A stretch of DNA of 64,000 nt from Olsenella timonensis (GCF_900119915.1 NZ_LT635455.1:62001-126000); one strand, 5' to 3'. Positions 35,760-43,680 are shown, counted from the stretch's first letter. Notes: generated from the letters alone by a model not told the origin. Made by a program: numbers and translations.

Positions 35760-36068
35760 GTGTCAAGCCAGAAGATCAGGATCCGCCTCAAGGGCTACGA
35801 CCACGAGGTCGTTGATCAGTCCGCGAAGCTCATCGTCGACACCGCGCAGAAGACCGGCGCCCGCGTGTCCGGCCCCATCCCCCTGCCCACCGAGCGCAAC
35901 CTCTACACGGTCATCCGCTCGCCGCACAAGGACAAGGACTCCCGCGAGCAGTTCGAGATGCGCACCCACAAGCGCCTGATCGACATCCTCGACCCGGCTG
36001 CCGCCACGGTTGACTCGCTCATGCGCCTCGACCTGCCCGCCGGCGTGGACATCGAGATCAAGCTGTAA
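35760..36068 (+). CDS. rpsJ: 30S ribosomal protein S10
   Basis: The protein is 102 aa, starting with GTG after [27 protein letters not shown] and [19 protein letters not shown] are the S10 signatures. It normally heads the S10 operon directly before rplC; here it ends the str unit and rplC lies about 7.7 kb further on. Confidence 0.97.
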   Translation: MSSQKIRIRLKGYDHEVVDQSAKLIVDTAQKTGARVSGPIPLPTERNLYTVIRSPHKDKDSREQFEMRTHKRLIDILDPAAATVDSLMRLDLPAGVDIEIKL

Positions 36069-36096
36069 GGGCCGTAAGCCCCCACGCATTTTGGGG

Positions 36097-36161
36097 AGCC
36101 CCGACCTTCCTACGAGAGGTGCGCTTTGTGTGCTTCTCACCGGAGGGTCGGGGCTTCTTGT
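36097..36161 (+). terminator. Terminator-like long hairpin after rpsJ
   Basis: AGCCCCGACCTTCC (36097-36110) pairs with GGAGGGTCGGGGCT (36142-36155, one G-U), followed by TCTTGT. The loop contains CGAGAGGTGCGC and a partly complementary GTGCTTCTC, so a second stem can stack inside. A hairpin of the same design follows rplX. Confidence 0.7.
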
Positions 36162-36191
36162 ATGACGCGTCCTCGGCTCGGCCGAGGGCGC

Positions 36192-36298
36192 GTCCTGAAA
36201 ATCGAGGCTGTGGCACGCAGGAAAGCCATACTCGTGCCATAGCCTCATTTTTCAGGACAAATCACGAGATTTCATGCCATGGGTTCGATTTTCAGGAC
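36192..36298. repeat. Three copies of the 25-base repeat (family A)
   Basis: Copies lie at 36192-36216 (+), 36234-36258 (inverted) and 36274-36298 (inverted). The last copy overlaps the 3' end of the XRE regulator gene and encodes most of its final residues (VLKIEPM), with the stop codon at the repeat edge. Confidence 0.9.
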
Positions 36299-37243
36299 GC
36301 GCTCCTCCGCGCGCAGGAGGGCGAGGAGAAAGGTGAGGGTGACGGCGAGGTCGGCGTCGATCCCGCGCTCGATGCGCAGCTCGGTCACCTCGCCCTTCTC
36401 GCATGGCGAGAAGGACAGCGTGGCGAGCTGCCTGTCGCCACGCGTGAGCTCGATGCGGTCGCCGAGCCAGTTGTCGGAGATGCCGACGTCGCAACCGTCG
36501 AGCCTCCAGACGGCTGCCATGCCGTGACGCCCTGAATTCAACAGCATGTCCTTGCGGAGGGACACCGTGCCCACCCCGTCGACGCGCGCCTCAAGTGACG
36601 GAGTCTGGATTCCGGCGGTGATCAGCCGGTAGGCCACGCGGGCCACGCGACGGCCCTCGCGGTCACGGATGACCCAGCGCTCTCCGCGAAACACGCGCGC
36701 AGTGTGGTCGATGGCATAGGGGCTGCCGCCCTGGTCGTCCGTGACGGAGGCGGACATGTCTCGAGGGCCGCCCTGAGTGGTCAGGTGCAGGACGAGTCCG
36801 CTGCGCAGCGCCTCGCGCAGCACCGAGACGGAGGCCGCCTCCCGTCCGCGCGCCCTCGCCGCCCCCGCTACGGCGAGGGCGGTCACGAGCGGCGTCAGCG
36901 AGAGCGCTCCGCCTGCGGCAGGGCCTGCCGCCTGCACGAGCGCCGGCGCAACGACGGCGCACCCCGCGAGCCCGATCGCCGCGCCCAGCGCCAACGAGGT
37001 GCGCGTCCTTCTCGACTGTCGTGCCTGAACCTCCATCATGGCCTCCACGCCTCCCTTGACTAGGGTGTCGACAGGCACCTCGAACAGCGCCCCCATCATG
37101 ACGAGGGACTGCGCGTCGGGCGTCGTCCGGTTGGACTCCCAGTGCGAGATGGTCTGCCGGCTCACGTAGAGCGTGTCCGCCAGCTCCTCCTGCGTGAGCC
37201 CGCGCGCGAGCCTGAGGCTTCGTATGTTCGACCCGACGTCCAT
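36272..37243 (-). CDS. XRE-family HTH protein with membrane spans and a C-terminal LURP-one/Tubby-like domain
   Basis: The protein is 323 aa. Residues 5-60 are a classic HTH: RSLRLARGLTQEELADTLYVSRQTISHWE. Two hydrophobic stretches follow, near residues 85-105 and 115-135. The C-terminal half (RVFRGERWVIRDREGRRVARVAYRL, IELTRGDRQLATLSFS, DADLAVTLTFLLALL) resembles the LURP-one/Tubby C-terminal-like fold; I am only moderately sure. GGGAGGGCGG precedes the start. The last residues come from a family A repeat. The target is unknown; a membrane-tethered regulator is an inference. Confidence 0.75.
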   Translation of the reverse strand: MDVGSNIRSLRLARGLTQEELADTLYVSRQTISHWESNRTTPDAQSLVMMGALFEVPVDTLVKGGVEAMMEVQARQSRRTRTSLALGAAIGLAGCAVVAPALVQAAGPAAGGALSLTPLVTALAVAGAARARGREAASVSVLREALRSGLVLHLTTQGGPRDMSASVTDDQGGSPYAIDHTARVFRGERWVIRDREGRRVARVAYRLITAGIQTPSLEARVDGVGTVSLRKDMLLNSGRHGMAAVWRLDGCDVGISDNWLGDRIELTRGDRQLATLSFSPCEKGEVTELRIERGIDADLAVTLTFLLALLRAEERVLKIEPMA

Positions 37244-37342
37244 CCGCCCTCCCGTCATCCCCACCGTAGCCGAGGCTTGCCCGAGCGTCCGTCAAATGTG
37301 GTTTACAGGACCTTTGAGCTGCCGCGATGGAGGGGCGTCCGC

Positions 37343-37585
37343 CTAGGCTTTGGCGACGTTCCGGCGCAGGTATGAGATGATGTCGTCAGACTCGTACATC
37401 GGCGTGCCGTCTATGAACAGGCAGGGCACCTGGGCCTTTCCGCCGACCCGAACCAGCCGCTCGCGCGCCGCGGGGTCGAGCGTGATGTCGCGAAGAGGAA
37501 GCTCGATGCCGCGCGCCTCCATGAAGCGCAGCACCTTCTGGCAGTATGGGCAGCTCGGCATTATGAAGAGCTCGTAGGTGGCCAT
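37343..37585 (-). CDS. Glutaredoxin
   Basis: The protein is 80 aa. MPSCPYCQKVLRFMEARGIEL carries the CPYC dithiol active site, and VPCLFIDGTPMYESDDIISYL the cis-proline and glutathione-binding region. AGAAGGGA precedes the start. It is divergent from the response regulator gene and is a small cytoplasmic thiol-disulfide oxidoreductase. Its link to neighbours is unclear. Confidence 0.9.
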   Translation of the reverse strand: MATYELFIMPSCPYCQKVLRFMEARGIELPLRDITLDPAARERLVRVGGKAQVPCLFIDGTPMYESDDIISYLRRNVAKA

Positions 37586-37650
37586 GATGTTCCCTTCTGT
37601 CACGGAAGCGGATGACTGTTGTGTACCCGTTGCGGCGAGAGCCGAGCGCG

Positions 37651-37703
37651 GCGCCCCGTCCGATCGGGGCGAATCGCTCCGATTGTTACGTCTGACATGC
37701 CAG
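37651..37703. promoter_or_regulatory. Hairpins and inverted motifs in the glutaredoxin-response regulator gap
   Basis: CGCCCCG/CGGGGCG (37651-37670) and AATCG/CGATT (37671-37683) are adjacent inverted repeats; ACAT...ATGT follows near 37694-37706. This divergent gap should hold the control sites of the two-component genes. TACACT at 37763-37768 is a possible -10 box. No clear LytTR direct-repeat site was identified. Confidence 0.35.
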
Positions 37704-37804
37704 ATGTGACGAGAGGCGCCCTTGCGGAGACTGCGAGCGCTGGGGACGAACGGGCCTCGGGGTACACTGGGGCAGCAGGCGCCCGACGACGGGGAGGGAG
37801 GCTC

Positions 37805-38509
37805 ATGGGCTGCGGCATTCTCATCGTCGACGACGTGGAGGACGAGGCGCTTGAGCTGGCGGAGCTGGTGCGCCGCGCCCCGGTCGCCCATGACGCCGCC
37901 ATCCGCACGCTCTTCTCGGCAGACGACCTCAAGGCGCAGCTGGGCTCGGGCCAGGCTCCCGACGTGCTCTTCATTGACATCGCCCTGGACGAGGATGACG
38001 GCATCGACCTCGTGCGCCAGCTCGGGCTCGGGGTGCGCACGCAGGTCGTCTACGTGAGCGGCTTCGACGACTACCACACGCGCGTCTACGAGACGCCGCA
38101 CGCGAGCTTCGTCAAGAAGCCCGTGCGACAGGAGGACGTGAGCCTCGCGCTCGAGCAGGCGCTTGAGCGTCTGCGCGCGACCGCCGCCCCGCTCGTCCTG
38201 CGACACGACCGCACCACCGACATCGTCCGTCCTGAGGACATCCTCTATGTGGAGAGCGACCGCCGCAACGTGATCGTGCACACGCGCACGGCGACGCTGC
38301 GGGCCTACGGGAAGCTCTCGGGCGTGCTCGACCAGCTCCCGGGCAACTTCGTCCGCTGCCACCAGAGCTACCTCGTCAACCTGGACGAGGTCGCCCGCCT
38401 CGGCGCGGATGCGGTCGCGCTCTCGTCCGGCGAGACGATTCCCGTGAGTCGACGCTGGCGCGCCTCCGTGCGCGAGGCGTTGTTCGGCAGAATCCGCGAG
38501 GGGTGCTAG
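37805..38509 (+). CDS. LytTR-family response regulator
   Basis: The protein is 234 aa. The receiver domain has ILIVDDVEDEA (acidic pocket), the phospho-acceptor Asp in VLFIDIALDEDDGID (about residue 59) and the Lys of FVKKPV. The LytTR DNA-binding domain follows: DIVRPEDILYVESDRRNVIVHT and FVRCHQSYLVNLDEV. GGGGAGGGAGG precedes ATG 37805. This type usually controls bacteriocins, adhesion or cell-envelope genes and pairs with AgrC/ComD-like kinases, two of which follow. Confidence 0.93.
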   Translation: MGCGILIVDDVEDEALELAELVRRAPVAHDAAIRTLFSADDLKAQLGSGQAPDVLFIDIALDEDDGIDLVRQLGLGVRTQVVYVSGFDDYHTRVYETPHASFVKKPVRQEDVSLALEQALERLRATAAPLVLRHDRTTDIVRPEDILYVESDRRNVIVHTRTATLRAYGKLSGVLDQLPGNFVRCHQSYLVNLDEVARLGADAVALSSGETIPVSRRWRASVREALFGRIREGC

Positions 38510-38516
38510 CCCGTCC

Positions 38517-39410
38517 GTGGCGGAGCAGATGATTCAGAACGCCTGCGTGTGCGGCGCCCTCGTTCCCATGCTTCTCGTCGCATACGCGTTTCTCGGTCGG
38601 ACGCTCGCGCCTCGCTGGCCCCGCGTCCTGCGCGTGGTTCAGATGCTGCTCGTGCTTCTGATGGTCCTGGTCGTTGGCCCGGAGCACACGCGGGTCATCT
38701 CGATCTTCGCGGGCGCGGTGCTGCCGCTCGTCCTCTACGCGGGCGACCTCCGGGACCGTCTGCTCGTCGCGGCCCTCCTGCTCACTTCGGTCCGGACGGC
38801 CGAGATGACGGGCACTTCGGCATGGATGCTGCTCACGAGCGGCGCGTCGGCGCAGTCGATCGCGGCTTCCTGGGCGAACTACCCCGCGCACGTGGCCTCG
38901 GCGCTGTTCGCCGCGCTGGTGATGGCGCTCCTGCTCTGGGCGTTCGCGCGGCAGCTCAGCGCCGTGCGCGCCGGGCTTCACGGGCGCGTGATGGCGCTCG
39001 TCGGCCTTCTCGCCGTGCAGTCGGCGTCACTGCTCGTCCTGGGCAACGCCATACTGCGCGACGCGCCCGCCGAGCCGCGACTCTACCCGATGGCCTCGGC
39101 GGTCTGCCTGCTGTGCGTGCTGGCTGACGTCGAGCTGCTCCGCGTGGCGGGACGGCTGCGCGTGCGCGAGGAGGAGCTCGCCCGCGCCCGGCAGCTCGGC
39201 GCTGCGGTCGACGAGCTCGCCGACCGTGCCCGCCGTGAGATGGAGGCCGTGTCCGAGGTCGCCATGCTTCGCCATGACGTGCGCAACCATCTCCAGGTCC
39301 TGCGTTCGCTCGTCGAGGGCGGGGACGAGGACGAGGCGATCGAGTACGCTCGCACGCTCGCCCAGGCGTGGCGCTCGGGCGAGAAGGACGGCGGTGGCCG
39401 AGATGCATGA
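38517..39410 (+). CDS. AgrC/ComD-type sensor histidine kinase part with H-box but no ATPase domain
   Basis: The protein is 297 aa, GTG start 7 bases after the regulator stop. About seven hydrophobic spans fill residues 8-215. A linker helix leads to AMLRHDVRNHLQVLRSLVEGG, the H-box of HPK10 kinases, with the phospho-acceptor at His253. The protein then ends after EYARTLAQAWRSGEK, exactly where the ATP-binding domain should begin. It can receive a phosphate but cannot bind ATP itself. It overlaps the next gene by up to 17 bases. Confidence 0.85.
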   Translation: MAEQMIQNACVCGALVPMLLVAYAFLGRTLAPRWPRVLRVVQMLLVLLMVLVVGPEHTRVISIFAGAVLPLVLYAGDLRDRLLVAALLLTSVRTAEMTGTSAWMLLTSGASAQSIAASWANYPAHVASALFAALVMALLLWAFARQLSAVRAGLHGRVMALVGLLAVQSASLLVLGNAILRDAPAEPRLYPMASAVCLLCVLADVELLRVAGRLRVREEELARARQLGAAVDELADRARREMEAVSEVAMLRHDVRNHLQVLRSLVEGGDEDEAIEYARTLAQAWRSGEKDGGGRDA

Positions 39411-40326
39411 GCTCGTCGCCGGCCTCCTGCTCGTCACCGCGCTCGCGGTCGCGTGCCTCTCGGTGCCGTTGTGGCTGACCGCCCGCCCGCTCTCGGCTCG
39501 TCGCCGGGTCATGAGCCTGGTCTGCCCGGCGAGCCAGGTCGCCGTCGTGGCCCTGACCTACGCGGCGGCGCGCGTCGGGTTGATCATGGAGGCGAGCGCG
39601 CTGGCAGTTGTCGCCCTCTCGCTGGTCTGCGTGGCGCTCGACGTAAGGGTCGTTCGCGCGCTCGTCGAGGCGGAGGGGGCGGACGCGGCGCGCCAGCGCG
39701 TCCAGGCGGCGCAGGAGCAGCTCTCGGCGCAGCGGGAGCACCTGCGCACGCTGGCTCGGGCGCAGGGCGAGGCCTCCGAGCTGAGGGGGCGCACGGCGGG
39801 CATGTTCGCCGCCGTGGCGGCGGCGCTTGCGCGGGGCGAGAGGGACCGTGCGCTCGAGATGCTCCGGGAGGGCGAGGAGCTCGCGGCCTCTCCGGTGCGG
39901 GTCCCCTGCGCGAACCCCGTCGCCGCGGCGCTGCTCTCAGCCAAGGCCGCGCGCTGTGATGCGCTGGGCATCGCCTGGCGGTGCGGCTGCGAGCTGCCCG
40001 AGCGCCTGGGCTTCCCGAGCGCGGAGCTCTGCGCTCTGCTCTCCAATCTGCTGGACAACGCGATCGAGGCGGCTTGCGCGTGCGGGCGCGAGGGGGCCTT
40101 CGTCCGCTCGGTCATCCGCGTGAGCCACGGGTTTCTCTCCGTGTGCGTCGAGAACTCCTACGACGGCGCCGGCGAAGCGGGGGAGAGGGAGACGGGAGCC
40201 GTGCTCCCGGAGCACGGCTGGGGGATGCAGATCGTGGACACGCTGGTGCGCGCCAGGGACGGCGAGCTGACGCTGAGCCATGCGGACGGGGTCTGGAGCG
40301 TCCACGCCATCGCGCGGCTCGACTGA
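39394..40326 (+). CDS. Membrane GHKL ATPase protein with degenerate H-box (partner kinase)
   Basis: The protein is 310 aa. GTG 39394 is chosen because AAGGAC lies 5 bases upstream; ATG 39403 is an alternative. Three membrane spans (residues 5-90) and a coiled coil (about 95-135) come first. Where the H-box belongs it reads LRGRTAGMF (130-138) with no His. The ATPase domain is intact: LLSNLLDNAIEAA (N box, Asn218) and GWGMQIVDTL (G box). It looks like the ATP-binding half that complements the upstream protein. Confidence 0.85.
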   Translation: MAEMHELVAGLLLVTALAVACLSVPLWLTARPLSARRRVMSLVCPASQVAVVALTYAAARVGLIMEASALAVVALSLVCVALDVRVVRALVEAEGADAARQRVQAAQEQLSAQREHLRTLARAQGEASELRGRTAGMFAAVAAALARGERDRALEMLREGEELAASPVRVPCANPVAAALLSAKAARCDALGIAWRCGCELPERLGFPSAELCALLSNLLDNAIEAACACGREGAFVRSVIRVSHGFLSVCVENSYDGAGEAGERETGAVLPEHGWGMQIVDTLVRARDGELTLSHADGVWSVHAIARLD

Positions 40327-40414
40327 GGGCGCCGGGTACGGTGCCGGTCGCCGGGCCGTCCGCCCTTCTCGGTCCCCGAGTTTTACGGCAGCGCGCCCAA
40401 TTCTTGCATCCTCC

Positions 40415-40442
40415 TTGAACGGCTCTGAGACGGCACTAGGCT
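40415..40442 (+). promoter_or_regulatory. Candidate promoter of the surface protein gene
   Basis: TTGAAC (40415-40420), a 16-base spacer and TAGGCT (40437-40442), 36 bases before the ATG. The 151-base gap also holds CCTTCTCG at 40374. Confidence 0.45.
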
Positions 40443-40477
40443 TAAGGGGTCTGAATCTTGGCTTGAAAGGACCTCAT

Positions 40478-42211
40478 ATGAAGCACCCGAGAAGAGCCCT
40501 CGCCGCGCTGCTCTGCGCGCTCATCGTGGCGTGCGGCGTCGTCGTGCCGAGCGTCGCCCGCGCTGCGGAGGGCGACGTCTCGCAAAGCTCGACGATGTAT
40601 GTCATCACAAGCTGCGACGAGTGCGCCGGGCTTCCCCACGATGAATACTGGACTGGCGTCGACTACACCGTGGAGTCGTTCACCAAGGCAGAGGGGGTTA
40701 CCATCTCGTCTGTTAAGAGCAGCGACGAGTCCCTTGTCACCGCGCAGTTTGACCCTGAGGAGGGCATGGTTGACGTGCGGCCCGCTGGGGGAAAGACGGG
40801 CACTGCCTACGTCACCGTGACGCTCTCTGACGGATCGGCGTACCGCTGCAAGGAGACGGTCCTGGACGTCTACGACAACTGGGACGGGTACGTTGCCTGG
40901 TGCGGCGAAGAAGGGGTGGACCTCGACTGGGTTCACTATGCCACGCTGGTTGTGGACGACCTGCTCCCCTTTACGGAGAATACGATTAGGACCTCGTGGG
41001 GAAAGACCTACGTTGGGTACTCCTACACCTCCTCGGACACCAGTCGCGACCTCAAGATCGAGACCTCCTTCTCCGTGAGCGACCCCTCGGTGCTCACCAT
41101 TGACGAGGAGGGCCTCATCACGCCGCTCAAGGCGGGCACGACCGACGTGACCATGACCATCACCGACCTCGCGCACCCTAAGGTCACCTTCACAGATACC
41201 GCCACCTATACCGTCATCGACGACGGCGAGACCCCGGCCGAGCCGTGGGCGGAGGACGGCAGCTTGCTGCCCTATACCATCAAGGACGGCGTCATGACCT
41301 TTGACGGTCGCCCGGACCTCGGTGAGTGGTACCAGCTCGACCTCGATCTCGGCGAGGGGGTCACCACCGAGGGCGTCATCGCCGGCGGCACGCTGTTTAC
41401 TATGACCGTCACGACGGATATGCTCGATCCGAGCGACCCGCTCTACAGCAAGACCGGCTATGCTGACGGACCCTTCTTCGTCCGTGGTGACAACCACGGT
41501 TCCTACACGAGCCTTTTGTTCAACTACCCCGAGGGCAAGGCGCTTTCCTACCGACTTGAGGGCTCGGGTTCGATTACCCCCACTGGCGGAAACGGCTCTC
41601 TGCTCGTCCAGCTCTCCGGCCCCTCCACGCTCAAGCTCTCCGTTGCCAACGAGACGGTTGTCACCAACGAGCAGGGCGCCTCGATCTCCCACACGCCCAA
41701 CGACGGCGAGTGGGGCAGCGACGGCATCTGGTCTTCGCTCACCCTCGTGACCGACCAGCTGGGCGGTGACGTGGCGCAGGCTGCTACCGACTCCGTGGTC
41801 GCCGTGATCGACGGCGTGACGGGCCACCCCTACGTCTTTGACATCCACCTCGAGGACATGGTGGGCAACGTCTTCGCCATTCCCGACGGCGACAAGGTCA
41901 CCGTCACCCTGCCCATCCCCGAGGGCCTCTCCGCCGAGGGCCTGCACGTCTTCCACGTGGCGGACGACGGCACGGTGACCGACATGAACGCCACCGTGGA
42001 CGCCGAGACCGGCACCGTGAGCTTCACGACCACGCACTTCTCGACGTTCGTGCTCGCCAACGTGGAGACGGGCGAATCCGGCAAGGGCGCCGGCGAGAAG
42101 ACCGACGGTCTTGCCAAGACCGGCGATGCGAGCGCGCTGCCCGCGCTGCTCGCCGCTGCATCGGGCGGTGCGGCGCTTCTCGGCGGCCGTGCCCTGCGTC
42201 GTCGCCGGTAG
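40478..42211 (+). CDS. Sortase-anchored surface protein with Ig-like (BIG) domains
   Basis: The protein is 577 aa. The signal peptide (MKHPRRALAALLCALIVACG...ARAAEG) gives export. Beta-rich regions follow, with a bacterial Ig-like pattern around DPSVLTIDEEGLITPLKAGTTDVTMTI. The end has LAKTG (residues 545-549), a hydrophobic stretch and RRRR: a sortase sorting signal in which Pro is replaced by Ala. Codon use is less GC-extreme than in neighbours (more GTT, ACT, ATT). It follows the LytTR two-component genes and is a natural candidate target. The ligand is unknown. Confidence 0.85.
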   Translation: MKHPRRALAALLCALIVACGVVVPSVARAAEGDVSQSSTMYVITSCDECAGLPHDEYWTGVDYTVESFTKAEGVTISSVKSSDESLVTAQFDPEEGMVDVRPAGGKTGTAYVTVTLSDGSAYRCKETVLDVYDNWDGYVAWCGEEGVDLDWVHYATLVVDDLLPFTENTIRTSWGKTYVGYSYTSSDTSRDLKIETSFSVSDPSVLTIDEEGLITPLKAGTTDVTMTITDLAHPKVTFTDTATYTVIDDGETPAEPWAEDGSLLPYTIKDGVMTFDGRPDLGEWYQLDLDLGEGVTTEGVIAGGTLFTMTVTTDMLDPSDPLYSKTGYADGPFFVRGDNHGSYTSLLFNYPEGKALSYRLEGSGSITPTGGNGSLLVQLSGPSTLKLSVANETVVTNEQGASISHTPNDGEWGSDGIWSSLTLVTDQLGGDVAQAATDSVVAVIDGVTGHPYVFDIHLEDMVGNVFAIPDGDKVTVTLPIPEGLSAEGLHVFHVADDGTVTDMNATVDAETGTVSFTTTHFSTFVLANVETGESGKGAGEKTDGLAKTGDASALPALLAAASGGAALLGGRALRRRR

Positions 42212-42237
42212 GTCACACGCACATAGACGCGCGTCCA

Positions 42238-42273
42238 GGCGAGGGGGTCATGAGGGCCCCCTCGCCCCTCTTT
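42238..42273 (+). terminator. Rho-independent terminator after the surface protein gene
   Basis: GGCGAGGGGG (42238-42247) pairs with CCCCCTCGCC (42257-42266) over a 9-base loop, followed by CCTCTTT. Confidence 0.8.
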
Positions 42274-42309
42274 GCCAGATCGTCTTTCTCTGTGTCGGCG
42301 TCGCCGCGC

Positions 42310-42315
42310 TATGAT
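42310..42315 (+). promoter_or_regulatory. Candidate -10 box for thrH
   Basis: TATGAT lies 36 bases before the thrH ATG in a GCTATNAT context like those before cysS and tRNA-Thr. No -35 box is clear. Confidence 0.4.
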
Positions 42316-42351
42316 GGGCGGGAAGCGCCGTGCCCGAAGAAGGGATGACCC

Positions 42352-42951
42352 ATGAACATTGTCTGCCTTGACCTCGAGGGCGTGCTCGTGCCGGAGATCT
42401 GGATCGCCTTCTCCGAGGAGTCGGGCATCCCCGAGCTCGCCCGCACCACGCGCGACGAGCCGGACTACGACAAGCTCATGGCCTTCCGCATCGCCACGCT
42501 GCGAGAGCACGGGCTGGGTCTGCCCCAGATCCAGGACGTCATCGCGCGCATCGACCCGCTGCCCGGGGCCCGAGAGTTCTTGGGCGCGCTTCGCGAGCGC
42601 ACCCAGGTCGTGATCCTCTCGGACACGTTCGAGGAGTTCGCGCGCCCGCTCATGGCCAAGCTCGGCTGGCCCACGCTGCTCTGCAACTCGCTCGAGGTGG
42701 CGCCGTCCGGGGAGATCGTCCGCCATCGCATGCGCTGCGAGAACTCCAAGCTCACGACCGTGCGCGCGCTCCAGGGCTGCGGCTTTGACACCATCGCGGC
42801 GGGCGACTCGTTCAACGACCTCGCGATGATCCGCGCGAGCAGGGCCGGCTTCCTCTTCCGCAGCACGCCGCAGATCCAGGCGGACAATCCCGACCTCCCG
42901 GCGTTCACCGAGTACGCCGACCTTCTCGCTGCCATCACGGAGGCGCTCTAG
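42352..42951 (+). CDS. thrH: Phosphoserine phosphatase / homoserine phosphotransferase (ThrH-like)
   Basis: The protein is 199 aa of the HAD superfamily. The nucleophile motif is CLDLEGVLVPEIWIAF, motif II is VVILSDTF, and motif IV is AAGDSFNDLAMI. The sequence closely follows what I recall of Pseudomonas ThrH, which dephosphorylates phosphoserine and can transfer the phosphate to homoserine. The next gene starts 1 base after the stop. Confidence 0.9.
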   Translation: MNIVCLDLEGVLVPEIWIAFSEESGIPELARTTRDEPDYDKLMAFRIATLREHGLGLPQIQDVIARIDPLPGAREFLGALRERTQVVILSDTFEEFARPLMAKLGWPTLLCNSLEVAPSGEIVRHRMRCENSKLTTVRALQGCGFDTIAAGDSFNDLAMIRASRAGFLFRSTPQIQADNPDLPAFTEYADLLAAITEAL

Positions 42952-42952
42952 C

Positions 42953-43555
42953 ATGCCGACGCTCTACGTGCTGCGCCACGGGCAGACCGAGTACAACCTG
43001 CAGAAGCGGGTCCAGGGACGCTGCGACTCGCCGCTCACGGCGCTCGGCGTCGAGCAGGCGCGCGCCGCCGGCCGCTGGCTCGCCGGGCGGGGGGTCCGCT
43101 TCGACCGCATGTGCACCTCGCCGCTCGGCCGCGCCGTCGCGACGCTCGAGGTGGTCCGCGAGGAGCTGCTCAGGGCCGGCGCGGGGGACCTCCCGCCGAT
43201 CGAGCCCATGGACGGCCTCGTCGAGCGCTGCTACGGGGAGTTCGAGGCGGGCCTGCAATCCGACGTTCCGGCCGACCTCTGGGATCCGGGCGAGGCGCTC
43301 GTCCCGTACGGAGGGGAGGGGAGCGCGGCCCTGCGAGAGCGCGTCGTCGCCGCGATGACCGACGTCATGGGCGCCCCGGGCGTCGACGTCGCGCTCGCGG
43401 TCTGCCATGGGTCGGCGACGCTGCAGTTCAAGCTCGCCTGGGAGCCGTACGCGCGCTGCCCCCAGGACGTGCACCTGGGCAACTGCTGCGTGCTCGTCTA
43501 TGACTACGACCCCGCCTCCGGCACCTTCGCCTGCGAGCAGACCGTGAACCAGTAG
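42953..43555 (+). CDS. Histidine phosphatase family (phosphoglycerate mutase-like) protein
   Basis: The protein is 200 aa. LYVLRHGQTEYNLQKRVQGR is the RHG active-site motif; the second catalytic His is in AVCHGSATLQF. It is likely a phosphatase rather than a glycolytic mutase, since the family is broad and the length short. It is coupled to thrH, so a shared phosphate-ester role is plausible. A family C palindrome starts at its stop codon. Confidence 0.85.
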   Translation: MPTLYVLRHGQTEYNLQKRVQGRCDSPLTALGVEQARAAGRWLAGRGVRFDRMCTSPLGRAVATLEVVREELLRAGAGDLPPIEPMDGLVERCYGEFEAGLQSDVPADLWDPGEALVPYGGEGSAALRERVVAAMTDVMGAPGVDVALAVCHGSATLQFKLAWEPYARCPQDVHLGNCCVLVYDYDPASGTFACEQTVNQ

Positions 43556-43584
43556 GTCAAAAGGGGACAGTCCCCTTTTGACCC
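43555..43584. repeat. 30-bp palindrome (family C copy) after the histidine phosphatase gene
   Basis: GGTCAAAAGGGGAC and GTCCCCTTTTGACC flank one base. It is the same family as 28391-28463. A degenerate relative (CTCAAAAGGGGACAG) lies at 43691. The ATGGATACGC element follows directly. Confidence 0.88.
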
Positions 43585-43606
43585 ATGGATACGCCCGGCG
43601 ACGCGG
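43585..43606 (+). promoter_or_regulatory. ATGGATACGC element upstream of rplC
   Basis: ATGGATACGCCCGG at 43585-43598 is identical to the 14-mers at 6871 and 32560. Here the nearest good promoter (43652-43680) is 53 bases downstream, so the spacing differs. Confidence 0.6.
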
Positions 43607-43651
43607 AATGCGCAGCCGCAGCTCAGAGGCACTAAAAAATATGTGGAGACA

Positions 43652-43680
43652 TTGTGTCGGAAGAGAAGCGCGTGTAGACT
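43652..43680 (+). promoter_or_regulatory. Promoter for the rplC operon
   Basis: TTGTGT (43652-43657), a 17-base spacer and TAGACT (43675-43680). It gives the displaced S10 operon its own start, about 130 bases before the rplC ATG. Confidence 0.65.

Noticed and set aside
38517-40326. The two kinase-like genes as one kinase broken by a frameshift
   Set aside because: The second protein has its own membrane spans, coiled coil and an aligned but degenerate H-box region, so it is not the missing tail of the first; the start has its own ribosome site.
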